A stretch of DNA of 64,000 nucleotides from Tamarix chinensis (GCA_030549775.1 CM060177.1:94360236-94424235); one strand, 5' to 3'. Counted from the stretch's first letter, positions 49,952-62,761 are shown. Numbers and translations are program-made. Notes: generated from the sequence alone by a model not told the origin.

Positions 49952-51960
49952 TGTTGACCTCCTAGGTTAATCAATGCCTTAAACCTTATTTTGATGATAA
50001 CAAACAAACTTAAAAGAAATGAACATGGCTGTTTAAGTGTGCATGAGCTATGTTGATCACAAGGACGCCAAAACACACTTATTCAATTTTTTCTCAAGTG
50101 AACCATTTAGAAGAAAAATCAAGTTTCAAACCATAAGAGGAGATTATATTAAGACCTCCAAGACTCAAAACCTCAAGGTGCATACTCCAAGTTTTAGGTT
50201 ACTTTTAAAGTAGTTTGAGCATAATACTTTTGGTTTTAATCTCTTGAGATATTTTACAATCCTCATTAAAATTTATTTTACATAAATTCCTTCTTGATTT
50301 TAAATCCAAAATCTTTTAAAAGTATATTTAAACATGCTAGTTCCGGTGGGAACTAGCTGACTTGTTTGGTTCAAACCTAGCATGTTAAATTCCTAAAAAC
50401 TTAAATAGATTGAAATGTTTAAAAATGATAGGTTAGTTGTATAATTGATCAACTAGTTTAGGAATTGATCAATTGGTTTAACTAACAAGGATATGGGTTT
50501 TACTCTTACAGAAATACATTTTATCTATGTTTGAATACATTGATTGGTTCATCAAACTAATTGACGGGTTTGACTAACTATGCTATGGGTTTTACTCTTG
50601 TAGAAACCTATTTTATTTCTGTTTAAACACATCAACTAGTTCATCAAACTGATCAATTAGTTTTACTAACTAGGCTATAGGTTTTGCTCCTACAAAAGTC
50701 CATTTCGTCTTTGGTTGAACACTTTGATTGGTTCATCAAACCAATTGGCTAGTTCACAAACTGATTGACTAGTTTAAATAACTAGGTTATAGGTTTTGCT
50801 TATGCAAAAACCCATTTCACCTTTGTTTGAACACTTCCATTATTTCATAAAACTAATTGACTGATTTGACCAACCATGCTATGGGTTTTACTCCTGCTCA
50901 AACCCATTATGTTTCTATTTTTAGTCACTTTAACTAGTTTTATCAAACCAATTGACTAGCTAACATAAGGGTTGAGATAAAGTAAAAAATGGTTTTTGCC
51001 TAGGGATTAAACCGATCGAGTGGTTTGAGTAAACCAATCAATTGGCCAGTATGACACATTGAATGGTTTACTTAACCATTTAACTGTTCATATATGTTCA
51101 CATGACCACAAATTTATGGCACAAAACTGATCGACTGGTTCCAATAAACATGGACTAGTTTATGTAGTAGTAAAATTTTCATTTTAGGTCTGAAAATAAC
51201 CTACTGGCTGGTTTTACTAACCGATTGACTGGTTAGGGCAACATACCAACTGGTTTCCTCAATCGATCAACTGATTGACAACAAATACTAAAAGTTCTTT
51301 CTGTTGCTTAAGCAATGGATATATGATTTATACTCTAATGACTACATTATTGGGCATATATATAACTAGCATTAATAAGGAAGGAACCAAAAAAAATTGA
51401 GCTCTTATTACTTGCACAAATCAACTCTTCACCCCTAATAGTAACTAATTCTTTATTGCTCATTTTCATATTCATATCAAGTTGAGATATATTCAAAAGT
51501 GTTTGTACTCATTCTAATTAACTAGAAATTACTCTTTGATTATAATATCTAATTCATTCTATCTAGATAACACTCAAAAATTGTTCTTTCATTTTCATAT
51601 CTATATCATTTGTGGGATACATTGTAATCAACCACAACTCTCCTAAAAACTTATTACATTGAGGTTATATGTTGCCTAGCATTACTGAGAGAGATCATTG
51701 GATTAGTATACCTATATATAGGATAACTGGGTTAACTTGTAAATATGTTTTATAAGGTCATTGAGATAGTAGGCTCATAACCTAAGAGATGATTGATCAT
51801 CATTAAAACACAAAGGAGACTCAAATTCCAAAAGGCAAACCTTTTTGGTAGTGGATGTAGATAGATTTTATTCTTGAGCAACTATATATTGTGTGTCAAA
51901 ATTTTAATTTCTCATTTCCAGTCCTAAAAAACATATTCACCACTTTTTAGGGTTCTTTCA
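49952..51960 (+). mobile_element. Solo LTR, 2,009 bp, TSD GGATT
   Basis: It begins TGTTGACCTCCTAGG with the TTTTGATGATAACAAA block often seen at the start of plant LTRs, and ends TTAGGGTTCTTTCA. It is flanked by GGATT at 49947-49951 and 51961-51965. A TATA-like GCATATATATAAC lies at ~51353-51365. The U3 part is filled with a ~92-bp tandem repeat. No internal region is present, so it arose by LTR-LTR recombination. Confidence 0.87.
50495..50974. repeat. ~92-bp tandem repeat in the solo LTR
   Basis: Units start with (G/A)GGTTTT(A/G)CTC at 50495, 50586, 50679, 50791 and 50883 (spacing 91, 93, 112, 92). Each carries TTGATTGGTTCATCAAAC-like and TTGACTAGTTT-like words. Degenerate single words continue to about 51290. 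Confidence 0.85.
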
Positions 51961-52169
51961 GGATTCAGATTACTAAAAGAATAAAATATACACATTAAGA
52001 CCAATATTCTTTTTTGTATATAGCTGGTATGTTATTTTATATGCATAAACTATTAATGTTCACTTCAGTACACACATATTCTAGTTTAGGGTTGTTGATT
52101 ATCTTGTGTGGGTTGAGCACTTGCACAAGGCCTCTACATTTCTCGAGCTCCTTGCTTGTGCTTGATATC

Positions 52170-52260
52170 AAATAGAGCATGGATGTGGCTTAATGGCCAT
52201 GCTACATAATTTGTTCCATTATGACGCAAGTTCGAGCCTTACCTTGCATATTTAAACTTG
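52170..52260 (+). repeat. Possible tRNA-related SINE head
   Basis: GTGGCTTAATGGCCATGC fits an RNA polymerase III A box, and AAGTTCGAGCCTT about 40 bp later fits a B box. A second, weaker A-box-like TGGCATAATGGTAA is at ~52333. No duplication was identified and this does not fold as a tRNA. Confidence 0.35.
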
Positions 52261-52399
52261 TTCGTCAATTCCTTTTTAAGGAAATTTCAAATCTAAAAGC
52301 AATCAATTCTTTTACTTAAGCATACAAATTATATGGCATAATGGTAATAAGGTGTGTTTGTGTTCCTTCGTATCATGGGCTCAAGTGCCTTTTATTACT

Positions 52400-53760
52400 C
52401 TCCACTTCTTCTTTTACTTATCCATATATATTATTATTATGTATTCAAGATTTTTTAAAAGTTCCAGTTTAGTTGGAGTTTGAATTTTATCACTAGCTTA
52501 TGTCGTGTTTGGTTGTATATAAATATAATTATTAAATTAAGAAAATTATAACTACATACACAAACCTCTCTTTTGTTTAAAAAAAGGGGGTCATGACCTT
52601 AGTGGGGATCAAAGCTTGGTCACTACATTTGTGCCCGAGTACAAATGCTACTATACTAAAGTAGGTGTGACAACCTCTCTAGATTTTACTGAATACAACA
52701 TTCATACATACTATATTTTTTAGTTAGTTATTTCATATTAATATTATAAAATTATATATATATATATATATGATAAAAAAATTATGAAATATATTTGTAA
52801 ATAAAGAAATTTTTCAATAATAGTCATAATTTTATAAACCACATCATTATTCATTTGTTAAATAGTATGCGATACTTATGCTAAACAAATTATATCAAGC
52901 TTAATGATTGATGGTGGATTCATAGTTTAAACTACTACCTAAGGGGAACATGAACTTTAGGAGAAAAAGAAGAACAATAGTCAAATTATAATCCCCTGAA
53001 TTTCAACTACTTACAAATACCACCCAAGATATGAACTTCTTAAGATAAAATTTGTAAGATTTGAGGAAACTAAAACAATGTTCTTCATTTGAGAATTGAA
53101 TGCTTAAGCATTTTTAACTCATTAAAGTAGTTGTTCCCTTCATTTAGTTCAACCACAACACTTATAATGAGTGTGTTAGGCTTAGAAAATTACAAAAGGA
53201 CTAAATTCATCTCCCAATATTGGTTAATGAGCTAGAGGGGGAATATAATCGAATTCCTACATTTTAAACTAGCTTTAAACATAAACAATGAAAATATAGA
53301 TCACATGATGTAAACATACAATACAATCAACATTTAATCAAAGAGGGAAAAGGATAAGATAACTTTCCCATTAGTAACTAACCAAAAGGGTGCAAGTATT
53401 TTTTACCCATGGGAATGGTTCTTCAAGGCCTGATTCGGTTTTTCTCTCAACTTCCAAAATGTCTAGATAAGTGCGCACATTATTCGATAATGACTTGAGT
53501 AAAGTTAACCTTTTTCACTTGATTAGAATGCCCAATATGTACCAAAATAACACTGAAATGGCTTCTCCACAATCTTATTTTCCTTCCATGCTTTGAGCCA
53601 ATTTACATCAAAAGAAAAGATTGAGATTAAACCCACACAAACCCTTAAATTTTTTTGCCTTCCATGTAGCTTGTTACTAGCCATATTTTTAAGGCATGTT
53701 GAAGTTGACGACTTTCATGGCTTGCACTATTAGCTCATTAATTCATTCTAAGTTATAAGA
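52400..53760. other. Unassigned DNA left of the gypsy element
   Basis: AT-rich with a (TA)n tract at ~52754-52771. The 3' LTR of the adjacent - strand gypsy element would be expected here, but no boundary pair was found. Confidence 0.35.
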
Positions 53761-56007
53761 GTTTTGAAATATTCAAACCTAGGAAAACTAATAAGTACAT
53801 TAGAAACACTTGAGGGGGATGCTCTTGCATCCTCCTCTCCCTCTTGAGAATGTTATTCCTCATCTTGATATGGATCATTTTGTATATATGGAAGTAGATA
53901 TCCCACATTAAAAGTGTTCAATATACTACACATTTCGTGAAGAAATTTGAGTTTGTAGGCATTATTACCAATCTTTTCTCGAATTTTGATTGGGCTATGA
54001 TTTCTTAACATTAGCTTAGTCTTTCTACTTGTAGGAAAATTTTTTCCTTAAATAAAGCCAAACTAGGTCTCCTAGTTCAAGCATGTGCTCTTTCTTGTGC
54101 TTGATGACCTTCTTATTATTCATTTCATTAACCTCCTCAATTCTTGCCTACACTTGTTCATGAAAATTATTCAAGGCAGTTGCTCTATCTTTTGCTTCAA
54201 AGTTAGTTTGAAATTCAATTGAGAGGGGTAAGAGATTAGTGGGAGTAGTGGGATTCACTCCATGCACTACTTCAAATGGAGAATGGTATGTTGCATATAT
54301 AAGAGTCTGATTTTATGTGAATTCGCATGGCTAAGTTTGATATTCCAATCCTTCAAGGATTTATGGACCAAACTCCATAGGAGAATTGTGATGGTCCCAT
54401 TAGTACCTTTTATTTGACCATCAATTTTTGGGTGATAGGTGGTAGTAAATAGAATTTTATTTCCAACCAATATCCGTGAAGTCTTCTAGAAGTAGCTAAG
54501 AAACTTAATATCCCTATTAAAGAAAATTGTTTTGGGGATACCATGCAACTTGAATATCTCTTTGAAGTCTATATCTAGCTATATACGAGGCTTCACCCAT
54601 CTTATGATAATGGACAGAACGTACCATATTAGAGAACCGATATACCTTTTTGAGAGGGAATCTACTAAAACAATTTTTTTGCCACTCATATTCTTAGCTA
54701 TAATGAAAAGGACTATAAGAATTCAATCCATCTAGCATGTCTATGATTAAGTTTATATTTTTCATTTATTTATTTTAGAGACTCATGATCTATATGTAAT
54801 AAAAATTCAAATGGTTTAAGATAATGTGACTAATGATCTAAAATACTAATAATAGCATAAAATTTTTTGTCATAGGGGTTATAGTTGGACCTTGAGCCAT
54901 TGTGTTTCTCACTAAATTTGGTAACTGGTTTTCTTTCTTATAGTAGAACCTCTCTAATGCCCACACCACTTGCATCACACTCTATCTCGAAAACCTTACC
55001 AAATATAGGTAATAATAACACTAGAGCCTTGCTTAGTTATTTTTTATTATCTTAAAAGCCTCTTGATCTTCCCTAGTCCTTTTGAACCCTCATTTCTATA
55101 AACACTAAGTTATGAGAGCTATTAGTAGGCTAAATTCCTTTATGAAACTCCAATAGAATGAGATAAGTCCATGAAATATCAAACAACTAAAATGGATGTG
55201 ATGTAGACCACATTCTTATTCCCTCCACCTGTGAATTATCCATGGCAATTCCACCTTTGAATGTAACAAACTCTAAAAATGTAACTTTTGGTACAAAGAA
55301 GTCACTCTTTTCTAGCTTTCCATACAACTTGTGTAACACCCCCAAATTTACTACTGAAAAATTTCGTTTAAATCAAAAGGTTTAGCGGAAGCGAAAGGTT
55401 TAAAACTATAAACTTGGGGGTATTACCGCCACACTTAGTACCAGACCGGTTTACTCCTACCGTTCCGATACTAAGTACTAAGGCTAAACTAAACAATCGT
55501 TAAGGAAGAATCATCAAAACATAGGTTCATAGTTAACATAGATCATTCACGAAAACACGAGTCAACAATAGTTAGGATATCGTTTAGGAATACAACTTAA
55601 GAGTACGGTTTCAAAACAAGAAGCGTAGTACAAAATATAGCTAAATAACACAAATCCCAAGGGACCAATATCCGGATCGCCTACTCACTCAAGTCAAGCC
55701 TTCCACCCCAAATTAGTAACCGATCAAACCTGCATAGGAGGTCTGCTCCCCACCATCAGTGGATCATCACAGGACCCATTCAATCAAGGTAGTATCAGTA
55801 CGGGTCCAATACTGAGTAAGGGCGCAAGTGCGCTAAGGCCAAGCATACAATCATACCACATAGCACACATAGCACAATCATATAGACAACACACGATAAC
55901 CCGAAAGATAAGGCCTGAATACTTTTCTGGTGACTTATTCTTTATTCTCATTAATAGTATGTTCATTCCACACATATTCTTCAATGGTCCATGTGAGTGC
56001 GGGAACC

Positions 56008-56413
56008 CCACTATTATAGCCTGTGGACCGGAAGTAAACACACAGGGCAAAACGCCTCTGACCACTATTATAGCCGGTGGACCGGAAGTAAACACACAGG
56101 GTAGAACGCCTCTGACCACTATTTTGACCGGTGGACCGGACTGGACCCGACTCACATGGTGTTTCGCTGTAAGTATTTAGTATTTTCCCTATGGATTAAC
56201 TTATTTACTTGGGTCTGTCGAGCCGAAACCCCCACTATTATAGCCGGTGGACTGGAAGTAAACACACAAGGTAGAACGCCTCTGACCACTACTATAGCTG
56301 GTAGACCGGAACGAAACGCACAGGGCAGAACGCCTCTGACCACTATTATAGTCGGTGGACCGGAACAAAACACATAGGGCAGAACGCCTCTGACCACTAT
56401 TCTTACCGGTGGA
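56008..56413. repeat. 54-bp minisatellite in two arrays
   Basis: CCACTATTATAGCCGGTGG and variants start at 56008, 56062 and 56116, then at 56232, 56286, 56340 and 56394, exactly 54 bp apart in each array. Each unit can pair CCAC with GTGG, and most contain ACCGG. Between hairpins lies AACACACAGGGCAGAACGCC or a variant. An ORF through it on either strand is a repeat artefact. Confidence 0.95.
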
Positions 56414-58346
56414 CCAGACTGGGCTCGGCTCAACATCTTTCGCTTTACGTGATTAATGTCTTATCCGTGTCTTATTAAATACACTTCACCCTTAACATGC
56501 ATGCCCACTACATTCTACTGCTTTCCTTTCAAGAGGGCTCGTCCCATATGTTGAGACTCGTGCACCCCTAATCACACCCCGACATTATTTCCCCCTTAAG
56601 CTCACACATAATAAAAGACTAACTCCTGGTAGTGTAGGTTAAACCCAACACCCTACAACATCGATCTCGCCTATTCTCAACCTCTAGGGTTTTCCCCTTG
56701 GAAACCCTAGTTGGGCCTATGTGGCCCAACCCCCTTCTCACTTACCTTACCATTAATTATTCTTCACCCCACATCTCACCCTTATTAGGTCAAACCCCAA
56801 GGCATATCACTTTACTCCTCGATCTCGCATGTGACCAGCAAAACCCTAGTAGGCCACATCAAACCCTAGCACCTTACTTCTTCCACAAGTAACCTCTCTC
56901 TTTTCATTCCCAAGTCTCTTCATTCACATGGAAACCCATACTCATCTTTTATATAATAGAATTCTCACTCTCAACCCATACTCCACCCTTCCTTAATCAT
57001 TCTTACTTTTACACTTCCCAAATTTCCACTTTCTCCCCAAAAAAACCCTAATCGGGTCCTTTATACACCCTTGCACCAACCTATGTACTATTTTTCATCC
57101 CAAGTCTCCAATCACTCCACAACTCTCCCATTCTCTTATTTACACCCAAATTCAACTTTTCTCACGTAAGACACACCCCCATGCAAGAGTTAGTCACCTC
57201 ATGCAAACGCCCAAAGTCACCATGCAGATTTTAAGACCCCCATGCATGGTTCCCAACTTTCATTTACTTTGGATATTCTACTCACTTAAAACTTCTCTCA
57301 TGGATTATGAGGCACTTTGGTCAACCCCATATCCCCCCTTAATGGTCTCACTTCCCATTCCCCTCTTATTATTCTCTTAGTCTCATTTTACCATACCGAA
57401 ACCCTAGCATGCATGTCCTAGAGGGCCGTATCAACACATCATAAATATCATACATAAACATGTCATGCTTATGTCATAGAAAGCACACACGACATACCTC
57501 AAATTCCAAGCTGCGCTACACATGAGACAAGTTATCCATATATCATATAACACACATTAGCATGGTATACACAACAATCAACACGTCACATCACACATAT
57601 CACAAGGCCATAGCTTTGTCCTTACCTAAAGCGACGCCGGGCTTGGAGCACGCTCCTATAACTCCTTAGGGTTTTGGTTAGGATCACCTATAAAAGGGGA
57701 AAATGCTAAGTATTAGTTTCCCTTGCAAGTACCATCAACCCTTATTCTAGTTTAGGATTAGGGTTTTTATTACTAAAGAGGGTATTATACAAAAACTAGG
57801 GCTTTTACCTTAGAATTAGTATACTAAATATTAGTAGTCAAAATATATTTATTTTTGATACTTACTGTTACACTTATTTTATTAAACCCATTAGTTCTAA
57901 TCTTGTAGTAATGGGGTTTATGCTAGCTATAGAAAAATAGTGTTAGCATTAATAAAATAGTGACACTAATGTCTAGTGATAGAAACCCTAGCGTTTTAAG
58001 GCCAAGTCTATTAATGGTGTTATATTTGAAATAATAATATTATAAGGTCACAATATTACAAGTAAACTATTCCTAAGGGTGATAATGATAATAGTTGTAT
58101 ATTCTTGAATAATACAAGGGTTCAAATGCTTTTGGTTACAATAATAAGGTAGTGATAGTAGTAATAATAGTAATAGCTAATAATAGTGTCCTAGTAATGA
58201 GGTTAGGGTTAATGTTAAGTGGTATGGTAATAAGGTTCAAGTACTCTTCTTAGTTAACAACCACATGATATTTACTAGCTTGAGTTAAGGAACATGGATA
58301 AGAACAAAAGTAGTATTATTGTTAATAAAATGATAAAGGTGTTAAG

Positions 58347-58348
<2 letters not shown>

Positions 58349-58393
<45 letters not shown>

Positions 58394-58484
58394 TAATAAT
58401 AATCCTCGTAGTAATAACAATAACAATAATAACAACCAAGTAAGGTTAAGCAACCACAATAATAACCGTAGTAAGGATAATAGA

Positions 58485-58524
<40 letters not shown>

Positions 58525-58711
58525 TTAATACTAATAATTATAAAAATAAGACCAAAGTTAAGTATAATAAAAGTTAGGGTTTAAAAGGGATGTTAGTATT
58601 AGTAAGAAAATAAGAACATAAATGATGGAGACAATAATAATGATAATAATGATAATAATAATAATAATAATAGTAATAATAATAAAAGTAATAATAATAA
58701 TAATAATAAGT
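58349..58711. repeat. (AAT)n microsatellites, three tracts
   Basis: Tracts at 58349-58404, 58485-58523 and 58632-58711 are near-pure ATA/AAT repeats with occasional GAT. The antisense reading gives a poly-Leu tail in a spurious frame. Confidence 0.95.
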
Positions 58712-59754
58712 ATAATAGTATTAATATTGGTAGAAAATAGTAGCAGTTATATAAAAGGGGTATTAGGGTTTGGATGAGTGGAGAACCACCTAGGGTCGGT
58801 GGTGGTCCGGCGGCGGCGCGTGGCGGCGACGGCGGTGGCGGTGGAGGAGGAGAAGAGGGGGAAAGATGGAGGTGGTGGTTAGATGGGAGGAGAAAAGAAG
58901 AAGTTTGAGGTGGGGGAAGAAACAGAAGATGAAGGGGAGTGGAATGAAGGTGGTGGCGTGGTAAGGGGTGGCGGCGCGCGGTGGTTGGCGCGGCGGCCGA
59001 GGGTGGTGGAGAGGGGTGGAAGATGGGGGAGGTAGAAGGAGAGGGAGGTAGGGGAGATGGAGGTATGGGAAGGTAGAGGGAGGTCTGCTGAACATTTTGG
59101 AGGGTGGAGGAGGCGCTGGTGGCGGCTGGGTTAGCGACGCAAGGGCGGCGAAGGCCGGAGGTGGTGGTTTCGGGATAGGAACTTTGCACGGCTAGGGCGG
59201 CACGTGCAGGGCAAGGCGGAGGGTGGTGGTGGCTTGGTTTTGTCGAGGGAGTTGCAGGGAAGATCCCGGTGGGAAGAGGTGGCGGTGGCGGTCACCGACG
59301 GCGGCGGAAAGCATGTCTTTTTGAGGTGGCGGAGAGGCAGGGTTTCGGGGTAAAAATCGAAAAGGAGCCTGATTATGGCTGCCAATGGGGGTATTTATAG
59401 GCAACTGGGAGGGGGAAAACGACAAGGGAAGAAGGAGACGAGTTGGGTAGGTGTAGCAGGACCACCGACCGGTGGTGTAGTCCTGCCATGGCAGGTTAGG
59501 TCAGGAAGGGGGAGAAGAAAAGGGAAAGAGATGGGCACGTAGGAAGGGGAGAGAGGGACTTGGTCGGGGTCGAAAAGAGGAAGAAAACGACAGGGAGAGG
59601 GGCAGGGAAGGACAGCCGGCGGTGCAGAGGTAGCCGGCATGCGCAGGGGTGCAGGTCGGCGGCTGCGCGGAAAGAAGAAGGAAGGGGAAATGAGGGGGAC
59701 CGGCGGTCCAGGGGGAAAAAGAAAAAGAAGGGGGGAATCGGCCGGTTCGGCGAC

Positions 59755-59930
59755 GTTTATAAGGTTTTAAAATGAAACGCGACATTTTAACGTTATGGGG
59801 GACAGAGCGCTGCGTCGCGTTGTCCGCTTGGCAACGGCTATTTCGTTACTTAGCGCGACGCGGCGTCTCAGCGAATTGAGGGGCGAAACGCTGCGTCGCG
59901 ATTATGGGAAGGGGGCCGAACGACGCTGGG
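59755..59930 (+). promoter_or_regulatory. CpG-dense segment after a TATA-like box in the solo LTR
   Basis: TTTATAAGGTTTTAAAATG at ~59756-59774 resembles a TATA box. It is followed by repeated CpG-rich words such as AAACGCGAC, GCTGCGTCGCGTT, GCGCGACGCGGCG and GAAACGCTGCGTCGCGATTA. Position late in the LTR and the TATA-like box suggest the LTR core promoter and leader (inference). Confidence 0.4.
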
Positions 59931-62761
59931 CCGCGTGGAAGGGGAATGAAGGAAAGGACGGGGGTTGGGCCGTGGGCTGGCCCAACCGGCGAGGAAAAGG
60001 GTAAGGAAGAAAAAGAAAAAGGAAATAAAGGAGGTAAATAATTATTTATGTTATATATATATTTTTATTTTATTTTACATAAATATTTGGAGTATTTTCC
60101 TTTGGGCACCTAGAGTAAGAATATCCAAATATTTAAATAAAATATTAACCTCCTTTTTGGCTAATTTAGAGCCCTAAAAAATTCCTCCTTTATAAAATAT
60201 TTAATTTTTTTTATTAATTTGCCCTACATAATCCCTCTCAATCTACTAGAACAATAAATTAAATTAATTCCCCAATAACCCTTATTTAAAGACATTTTTC
60301 CAAAGAATTAATTCTGGGGTATTTCAACTTGTGCTTCCTAAGAGAAAAGAATACAAATTTGATACGATTTACATGATCTTTGATACTTTAAGAGTATACA
60401 AGTATTTCATCAAAGTATAATACAACAAATTTAAAAATGAAAGGTCTAACTTCATTCGTCAACCTCAAGAATATGCTTGATGCTTTGGACAATCCAAATG
60501 TTATCACCAGCCATTCATATAAGCCTCTATTGGTCTTAAACTTGGTTTTCTATTTGTCCAATTCTTTCATTTTAATTTGGTAGTATCCACTCCTCAAGTT
60601 TATCTTGGAGAACACACCAACTTTATGCAAGAAATCTTACATATCATCAAGTTTAAGTGTGATATATGTACATAAGATAGTAATGCTGATGATAATTCTA
60701 CTATCAACACACAATATCATTGATACATTATTCTATACACAAGAAGTGTATGACATAAGGACTAAGGGACTTTGTAATCAATACATTAGATAAAAAAATC
60801 ATCCACTTGCCTTTGTAGTTACATTACATCTTTAGGGTTACACCAAGAGGATAGTTTGTTTGGGAGTGTGGAACTGGGTACAAAGTTTTTTTAGTGCTCT
60901 ATGCCACTATAGGGGGAGGGAAATACATGGGGTAGATCATTAGGAAATAAATCATCAAACTCATCTAACTATATCCTCATTCGAGGGTCATTTGGCATAT
61001 GCCCCACATTACTTTCAAGTAACACCATAAAATACAATGGTTTCCGTTCAATAATGGCTTCATCTAGACCTATCCCATCAACAGACAAAGTCTTCTTGCA
61101 TTATGTAGCTTCCTTGTTGATCAACAATCAACATCTCATAGGTGTGAGGATGATGTTTTTGTTGGTAAATTTGAGGTAATAAGGATTCCTCATCCTATCA
61201 TAATTGACATGCCTACCAAATCACTAATGTTTTCCTAATAGTAGATTTCATGCATCCATAGGAATGACATCACAAAAGACTCGATCTTGGCAGGATTTTC
61301 CAATTCAAAATGGAACCACAACTTGTTTTGTACCTCAACCACATTGCCATTATTCAACCATTCATATTTGTATGGTTTGGCATGTACTGTGGCTGGTAGT
61401 TTGAGCTTCTCAACAAGTGTACATGAAGATACATCAGCACAACTATCACCATCCACAATAATTGAACACACTTTGCCAAGGATAGTGCATCTCATTTGAA
61501 AAGTTCACTATCTTTGAGTATCAATAGTTTTGGCATCTGTATGTAACATCTTCCTCATTATCTCCATTGACCTATTTCCCCCCTCTTCTTCTTCTTACAT
61601 TACATCTTCAAAGTCCATGAGGGTTATAACCTTTATATTTGGACATTTATTCTGACAATTTCATATACCTTGACACTTAAACTATCTAACTCCCTTTCCC
61701 TTGCTAGGATAGAAACTACCCTTCTCTTTCCCCTTAACATCATATGTTTTGGGTGTAAAGGGTGGCTTGAATGGTAATGGGGCCTCCTTGGCCGATCTTA
61801 TGGAGGGTTTTTTGGGGTTAAACCTCATGGCGCTCTTCTCCTTTTTATTATTATTTAATCTCTACTTTTATGGCTAAATGGAAAAACTCATATAAGGTGT
61901 AGTAGCTATGCAACTCAACTTTCCTTGTAATATCACGTCAAAGACCACTAATGAATCTAGATATGGTATGATCCTCTAGTTCTCCAAGATCAAATATAAT
62001 CTTCAAACTCCCAAACTCCTTAATATATTCCTTGACACTTAACAATCCTTGCCCCAAAGAGGAAGTCTTGTTGTATAGATCTTGAGTGGAAAATTGGGGG
62101 GGGTACCTCTCCCTCATTAGCTTCTTCATCTTAGACAAATAATTACTTTCATTTTCCCTTTCTTCCTCCTTTGATGCACATTACTTTAATACCAAAGTGA
62201 TGTGTACCTTTTGAATTTTAGCAATACCTCTTTGAAGCATTAACATCATCAAATGACTTAGCTTCAAACATTCTAGAGCATCTCAACTCCCACTCTAGAA
62301 ATTCCTCCAAATTATGAGAACCTTCAAACTCTGGGATCTCGACCTTGATATCATGAAAACAAATCTCTCTTTTCACGCCTCCTTCTTCTTGGTGCATGAG
62401 AGGATTCATTTGAGGAAAAGTAAAAATCACTAGTTTCATCATTTGAGCTAGGGTTAAAGACTTCCCTTCAATGAATGTGCATCCTTCTTATCAATATAGT
62501 TTGTTTTTGTGTGTTAAGAGGGGAAGGATGGGTTGAAAAGGATTAATTGGTACTTGGGACAAGGGTTTCCAAGATACTAAGGAACTTTCTCATATTTTCT
62601 TGTATTGTTTTGATGACTTTATCTCATTCTTTATTTTTAATCTTGAAGTTATATGCCTCTTCAATGCTTAAACATCTTGGAGATAGAGGAGACGTTTGAA
62701 TTCGAAGAAGTGAAAGCAAAGGATAGAAAAAAGGTGAGAGTGGATTGGTTTTGGGGGTAAC

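Larger units (their letters stand above)
55332..60326 (+). mobile_element. Large solo LTR, 4,995 bp, TSD ACTTG
   Basis: It runs from TGTAACACCCCCAAATTTA to TCTGGGGTATTTCA between perfect ACTTG copies (55327-55331, 60327-60331), inside the RT of the gypsy element. In order it holds a GCCACACTTAGTACCAG block, a 54-bp hairpin minisatellite in two arrays, an AT-rich body with C-rich words, AAT microsatellites, a purine-rich G+C-rich block (58750-60005) and an AT-rich tail. It has no genes; frames in the purine-rich block are low-complexity artefacts. Confidence 0.9.
53760..62450 (-). pseudogene. Ty3/gypsy element (gag-pol) split by a solo LTR
   Basis: Gag starts near 62442 (VEIPEFEGSHNLEEFLEWEL) and continues at 62138 (LMRERYPPQFSTQDLYNKTS). 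A decayed zinc knuckle lies near 61640-61690. The aspartic protease segment 61495-61235 reads CTILGKVCSIIVDGDSCADV, with DGDS where DGGS/DTGA is expected. RT includes SKINLRSGYYQIKMK and YFDEILVYS (~60389-60418; the second active-site Asp is Glu). The frame is interrupted at 60326-55332 by a solo LTR, then continues with [12 protein letters not shown] (RNase H), GNKILFTTTYHPKIDGQIKG and SLKDWNIKLSHA (integrase, 54470-54267), and HKKEHMLELGDLVWLYLRKK. Integrase is internally shortened between RNase H and the TTYHP motif. Stops are frequent; it is dead. It looks related to the 14960-17640 remnant. Confidence 0.82.

Noticed and set aside
55784..56436. Repetitive frames on both strands (GPPVKIVVRGVLPCVF-type repeats)
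   Set aside because: Translation of a 54-bp (18-codon) minisatellite, which stays open because its period is a multiple of three.
55960..56440. CRISPR-like array (regular direct repeats with spacers)
   Set aside because: The spacers are themselves repeated, the repeats are within a plant LTR, and no cas genes exist; it is a minisatellite.
58599..59785. - strand frames including a poly-Leu tail
   Set aside because: They derive from the (AAT)n tract and the purine-rich LTR block, not from a gene.
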